The notes under the pieces: generated by a model | The model's database searches: none | Told to the model about the DNA's origin: nothing | Seen by the model: the letters and a program-made list of their open reading frames with translations, nothing else | Shown here: positions 61,857 through 64,000 of the stretch, piece after piece | Numbering within the stretch: position 1 is the stretch's first letter | Layout of the letters: every line of letters starts with the position of its first letter | Position numbers and translations under genes: made by a program | Assembly: GCF_013408745.1 (NCBI RefSeq) | Contig: NZ_JACCBJ010000001.1 | Span: 1 to 64,000, forward strand | Length of the DNA: 64,000 bases | From: Leifsonia soli | GTDB lineage: Bacteria > Actinomycetota > Actinomycetes > Actinomycetales > Microbacteriaceae | Direction: 5' to 3'

Positions 61857-63458
61857 ATGCACGAATCGGATGAGCCGGTCACCGGACCCGACCCGTCGAC
61901 ACCCCCGACCTCTCCCACTCCGTCCGCCGACTCCGCAGCCGACTCGGAGCCGCCCGCGACCGCGGGCTCCGGACGTCGCGCCGCGGTGCGCCCGGCGAAG
62001 GCGTCCGGTTTCTCGGGCGTCGCCGCGGGCGTCCTCTCGGCGATCCGGAAGCACCCGAAGACGTGGATGGCCGCAGCGGCCGCCGTCGTCTTCCTGCTGC
62101 TCGGAACCGGCAGCGTCGCTCTCGGTGCCACGATCGGCTCGCCGGCCGCAGCGGCCGGGCGGACTTCCACGGCGACCCCGACGCCGACGCGCACCTCCAC
62201 GCCGACCCCGACGCCGACCGTCGACCCCGAGCGTCCCGTTCCCGCGAACCAGGCGGCGGCGACACGCATCCGCACCTGCTCGGTCGCCGGGCTCGCGGGC
62301 GACCGCCGGCTCGGCAACCTCGAGGCGCAGGTCGTCAACGCGAAGACGGGCCAGGCGTTGTTCGACCGCAACGGGACGAAGGCCGGACCGACGGCATCCG
62401 TGCTCAAGACGCTCACCTCGGCGGCCGCCCTGGCCACCCTCGGACCGGACTATCGGGTCTCCACCACCGTCGTGGCCGGCAGCACGCCAGGACAGGTCGT
62501 CATCGTCGGCGGCGGGGATGTGACGCTCTCGCGGCTTCCCGACGGCCAGGCGTCCTTCTACACCGGCGCGCCCAAGATCCAGGACCTCGCAAACCAGGTC
62601 AAGCAGGCGATGGGCGGCCAGCAGATCACCTCGATCGTCGTCGACGCCTCGCTCTTCGGCGCGCCGTTCTGGCAGCCGAGCTGGGACGAGCGCGAGGAGC
62701 GCGTCGTCGAGGGGTCGACTCCGTACATGACCGCCCTCATGGTCGACGGCGACCGCGACGACCCGACCGCGGTCGAGTCGCCGCGCAGCACCGATCCGGT
62801 GGGCCGGGCGGTGCAGTACTTCCAGCAGTACCTGGGCACCAACGTCGGCGTCAGTCAGGGCGTCGCAACCGCCGGCGCCCGCCAGCTGGGCGTCGTCCAG
62901 TCGCAGCCGGTCACCACGCTGATCGACCAGGCGATGCGCGTCTCCGACAACACGATCATGGAGGAGCTCGCCCGGCTCGTGGCCATCAAGAACGGCGCGG
63001 GCAACACCTTCGACGCCCTCAACGCCGGTGTGCTCGCCGGGCTCAAGGGCTACGGGATCGACACCGCGGGCATCCACATCGCCGACGGCTCCGGACTCAG
63101 TGGAGACAACGCGGTTCCCCCGTCGTACCTGACGCAGCTGTTCATCAAGGTCCTGAACCGTCAGAACGGACTCGGCGTCGTCTACGACAGCCTGCCGGTG
63201 GCCGGTAAGTCGGGAACGCTCGGGCCGGGTTACAACCGGTTCACCGGCGCCAACTCGGCTGCCCGCGGCGCCGTCCTGGCGAAGACCGGCTGGATCGACA
63301 ACGGGTACACGCTGTCCGGCATCATCAACGCGGCCGACGGCACGCCCTTGACGTTCGCCGTCTTCGCGCTCGGACCGGTCAGCGACAACGCGAAACAGGC
63401 GATCGACACGCTCGTCACCGGGTTCTACAAGTGCGGTGACAACCTCTCCAACGGCTGA
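61857..63458 (+). CDS. dacB: D-alanyl-D-alanine carboxypeptidase, PBP4 (S13) type
   Basis: This 533-residue protein has a Pro/Thr-rich cytosolic start, one TM helix (about 70-92) and a Thr/Pro linker. The S13 domain has Ser181-V-L-Lys184 (nucleophile and base), Ser363-Asp-Asn365 and Lys476-Thr-Gly, with IADGSGLSGDN. PBP4-type enzymes trim or open peptidoglycan cross-links outside the membrane. It forms, with the class A PBP at 42811-45372, the wall-synthesis set of this window. Confidence 0.93.
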   Translation: MHESDEPVTGPDPSTPPTSPTPSADSAADSEPPATAGSGRRAAVRPAKASGFSGVAAGVLSAIRKHPKTWMAAAAAVVFLLLGTGSVALGATIGSPAAAAGRTSTATPTPTRTSTPTPTPTVDPERPVPANQAAATRIRTCSVAGLAGDRRLGNLEAQVVNAKTGQALFDRNGTKAGPTASVLKTLTSAAALATLGPDYRVSTTVVAGSTPGQVVIVGGGDVTLSRLPDGQASFYTGAPKIQDLANQVKQAMGGQQITSIVVDASLFGAPFWQPSWDEREERVVEGSTPYMTALMVDGDRDDPTAVESPRSTDPVGRAVQYFQQYLGTNVGVSQGVATAGARQLGVVQSQPVTTLIDQAMRVSDNTIMEELARLVAIKNGAGNTFDALNAGVLAGLKGYGIDTAGIHIADGSGLSGDNAVPPSYLTQLFIKVLNRQNGLGVVYDSLPVAGKSGTLGPGYNRFTGANSAARGAVLAKTGWIDNGYTLSGIINAADGTPLTFAVFALGPVSDNAKQAIDTLVTGFYKCGDNLSNG

Positions 63459-63497
63459 GCCGGCCGGCGCAGCGACCACGACCACCGGGAGGACGGG

Positions 63498-64000
63498 ATG
63501 GGCAAGGCGCTCTTCATCGTCGACGTGCAGAACGACTTCACCGAGGGCGGGGCGCTCGGCGTCGCGGGAGGGGCGGCGGTCGCGGAAGGCGTCACGGCGT
63601 TCCTCCGCGAGCACGCCGACGACTACGCGGTGATCGTCGCCAGCCGCGACTGGCACGACGCCGACAACGACAACGGCGGCCACTTCGCGACGGACGACGA
63701 GCCGGACTTCGTGGAGAGCTGGCCGCCGCACTGCGTCGCGGGCACGCCCGGGGCCGACTACCACGCGGCGTTCGACACGTCGCGGGTCACGTTCCACGTC
63801 CTCAAAGGGCAGGGCGTCCCGGCGTACTCGCTGTTCGAGGGCAGGACGGAATCGGGCGCGACGGTGCACGAGATCCTGGACGAGCGGGGCATCCACACCA
63901 TCGACGTGGCGGGGATCGCGACCGACTACTGCGTCCGGGCGTCCGCCCTCGACGCGCTGGCGCACGGTCAGCACGTCCGCGTGCTGACGTCCCTGGTGGC
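63498..64000 (+). CDS. pncA: Nicotinamidase/pyrazinamidase, 3' end missing
   Basis: The reading frame runs from the ATG at 63498 (GGGAGGACGGG just upstream) past the window end, 167 codons visible. FIVDVQNDFTEGGALGV with the catalytic Asp9, the metal site SRDWHDADNDNGGHF, Lys103 in VLKGQG and the nucleophile Cys145 in IATDYCVRASALDAL form the complete PncA triad. It hydrolyses nicotinamide to nicotinate for NAD salvage and activates pyrazinamide in mycobacteria. Confidence 0.93.
   Translation, partial: MGKALFIVDVQNDFTEGGALGVAGGAAVAEGVTAFLREHADDYAVIVASRDWHDADNDNGGHFATDDEPDFVESWPPHCVAGTPGADYHAAFDTSRVTFHVLKGQGVPAYSLFEGRTESGATVHEILDERGIHTIDVAGIATDYCVRASALDALAHGQHVRVLTSLV

Noticed and set aside
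59237..62437. 1066-codon antisense frame over the PKD and PBP4 genes
   Set aside because: It has no ribosome site or motif, while both plus-strand genes are clear families with catalytic residues or signal peptides.

Overview
The window is a contiguous piece of a high-GC actinobacterial chromosome. The sequence suggests the Microbacteriaceae (Leifsonia-like). The reasons are the very high GC with many GTG starts, an actinobacterial LexA box, the blocks dnaX-recR-lysC-asd and topA-tmk-holB, a 6C RNA beside a small Tad locus, and families typical of this group (DUF445, DUF4012, DUF4244, an Rv2578c-type radical SAM protein). No integrase, transposase, CRISPR array or phage block was seen. Most of it looks like core chromosome with a few accessory inserts.

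Layout. 1-12 kb: end of a ROK gene, a dense regulatory region ahead of a Bcr/CflA exporter, a PAP2 phosphatase, a HerA-like ATPase, an AraC/APH(6)-type operon on the minus strand, small membrane and DUF1801 proteins, a DUF445 protein behind a short leader ORF, and a minus-strand esterase/DUF2076/GNAT operon. 12-12.7 kb: tRNA-Ser(GGA), with two exact-period 70-bp repeats made from its 3' end, and the SRP RNA. 12.7-21.3 kb: a DUF1254/1214 protein, pta-ackA, and three overlapping paralogous lipoproteins with a BAAT/acyl-CoA thioesterase fold, two of which lack the nucleophile. 21.4-31.7 kb: dnaX, recR, lysC (with an internal beta-subunit start), asd, mqo, an ABC-F ATPase with an attenuator-like leader, and a LexA-controlled radical SAM protein.

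31.8-41.4 kb: a histidine kinase, a kinase-like protein without ATP-binding motifs and a response regulator in one overlapping operon; tdk; a surface cluster (UDP-glucose dehydrogenase, DUF4012 protein, LAxTG sortase substrate); and a flavin monooxygenase/FMN reductase pair. 41.4-48 kb: a long perfect palindromic terminator, tRNA-Pro(CGG), a 5 x 15 bp tandem repeat, a metallophosphoesterase, a PASTA-carrying class A PBP, a small DUF4177-like protein, RidA and acs. 48-52 kb: 6C RNA followed by a compact Tad pilus locus. 52-64 kb: topA-tmk-holB-peptidase chain, a TetR regulator, tRNA-Thr(CGT), a large PKD surface protein, a PBP4-type D-Ala-D-Ala carboxypeptidase, and the 5' part of a nicotinamidase gene cut by the window end.

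Functional themes are acetate/acetyl-CoA exchange (pta-ackA and acs), aspartate-family amino acid and diaminopimelate synthesis (lysC-asd), peptidoglycan assembly (PBP and PBP4), and replication (dnaX, holB, topA, tdk, tmk). A recurring regulatory feature is a TANNNT -10 box whose last base lies 7-8 nt before the start codon, the pattern expected for leaderless mRNAs. At least ten genes here show it.
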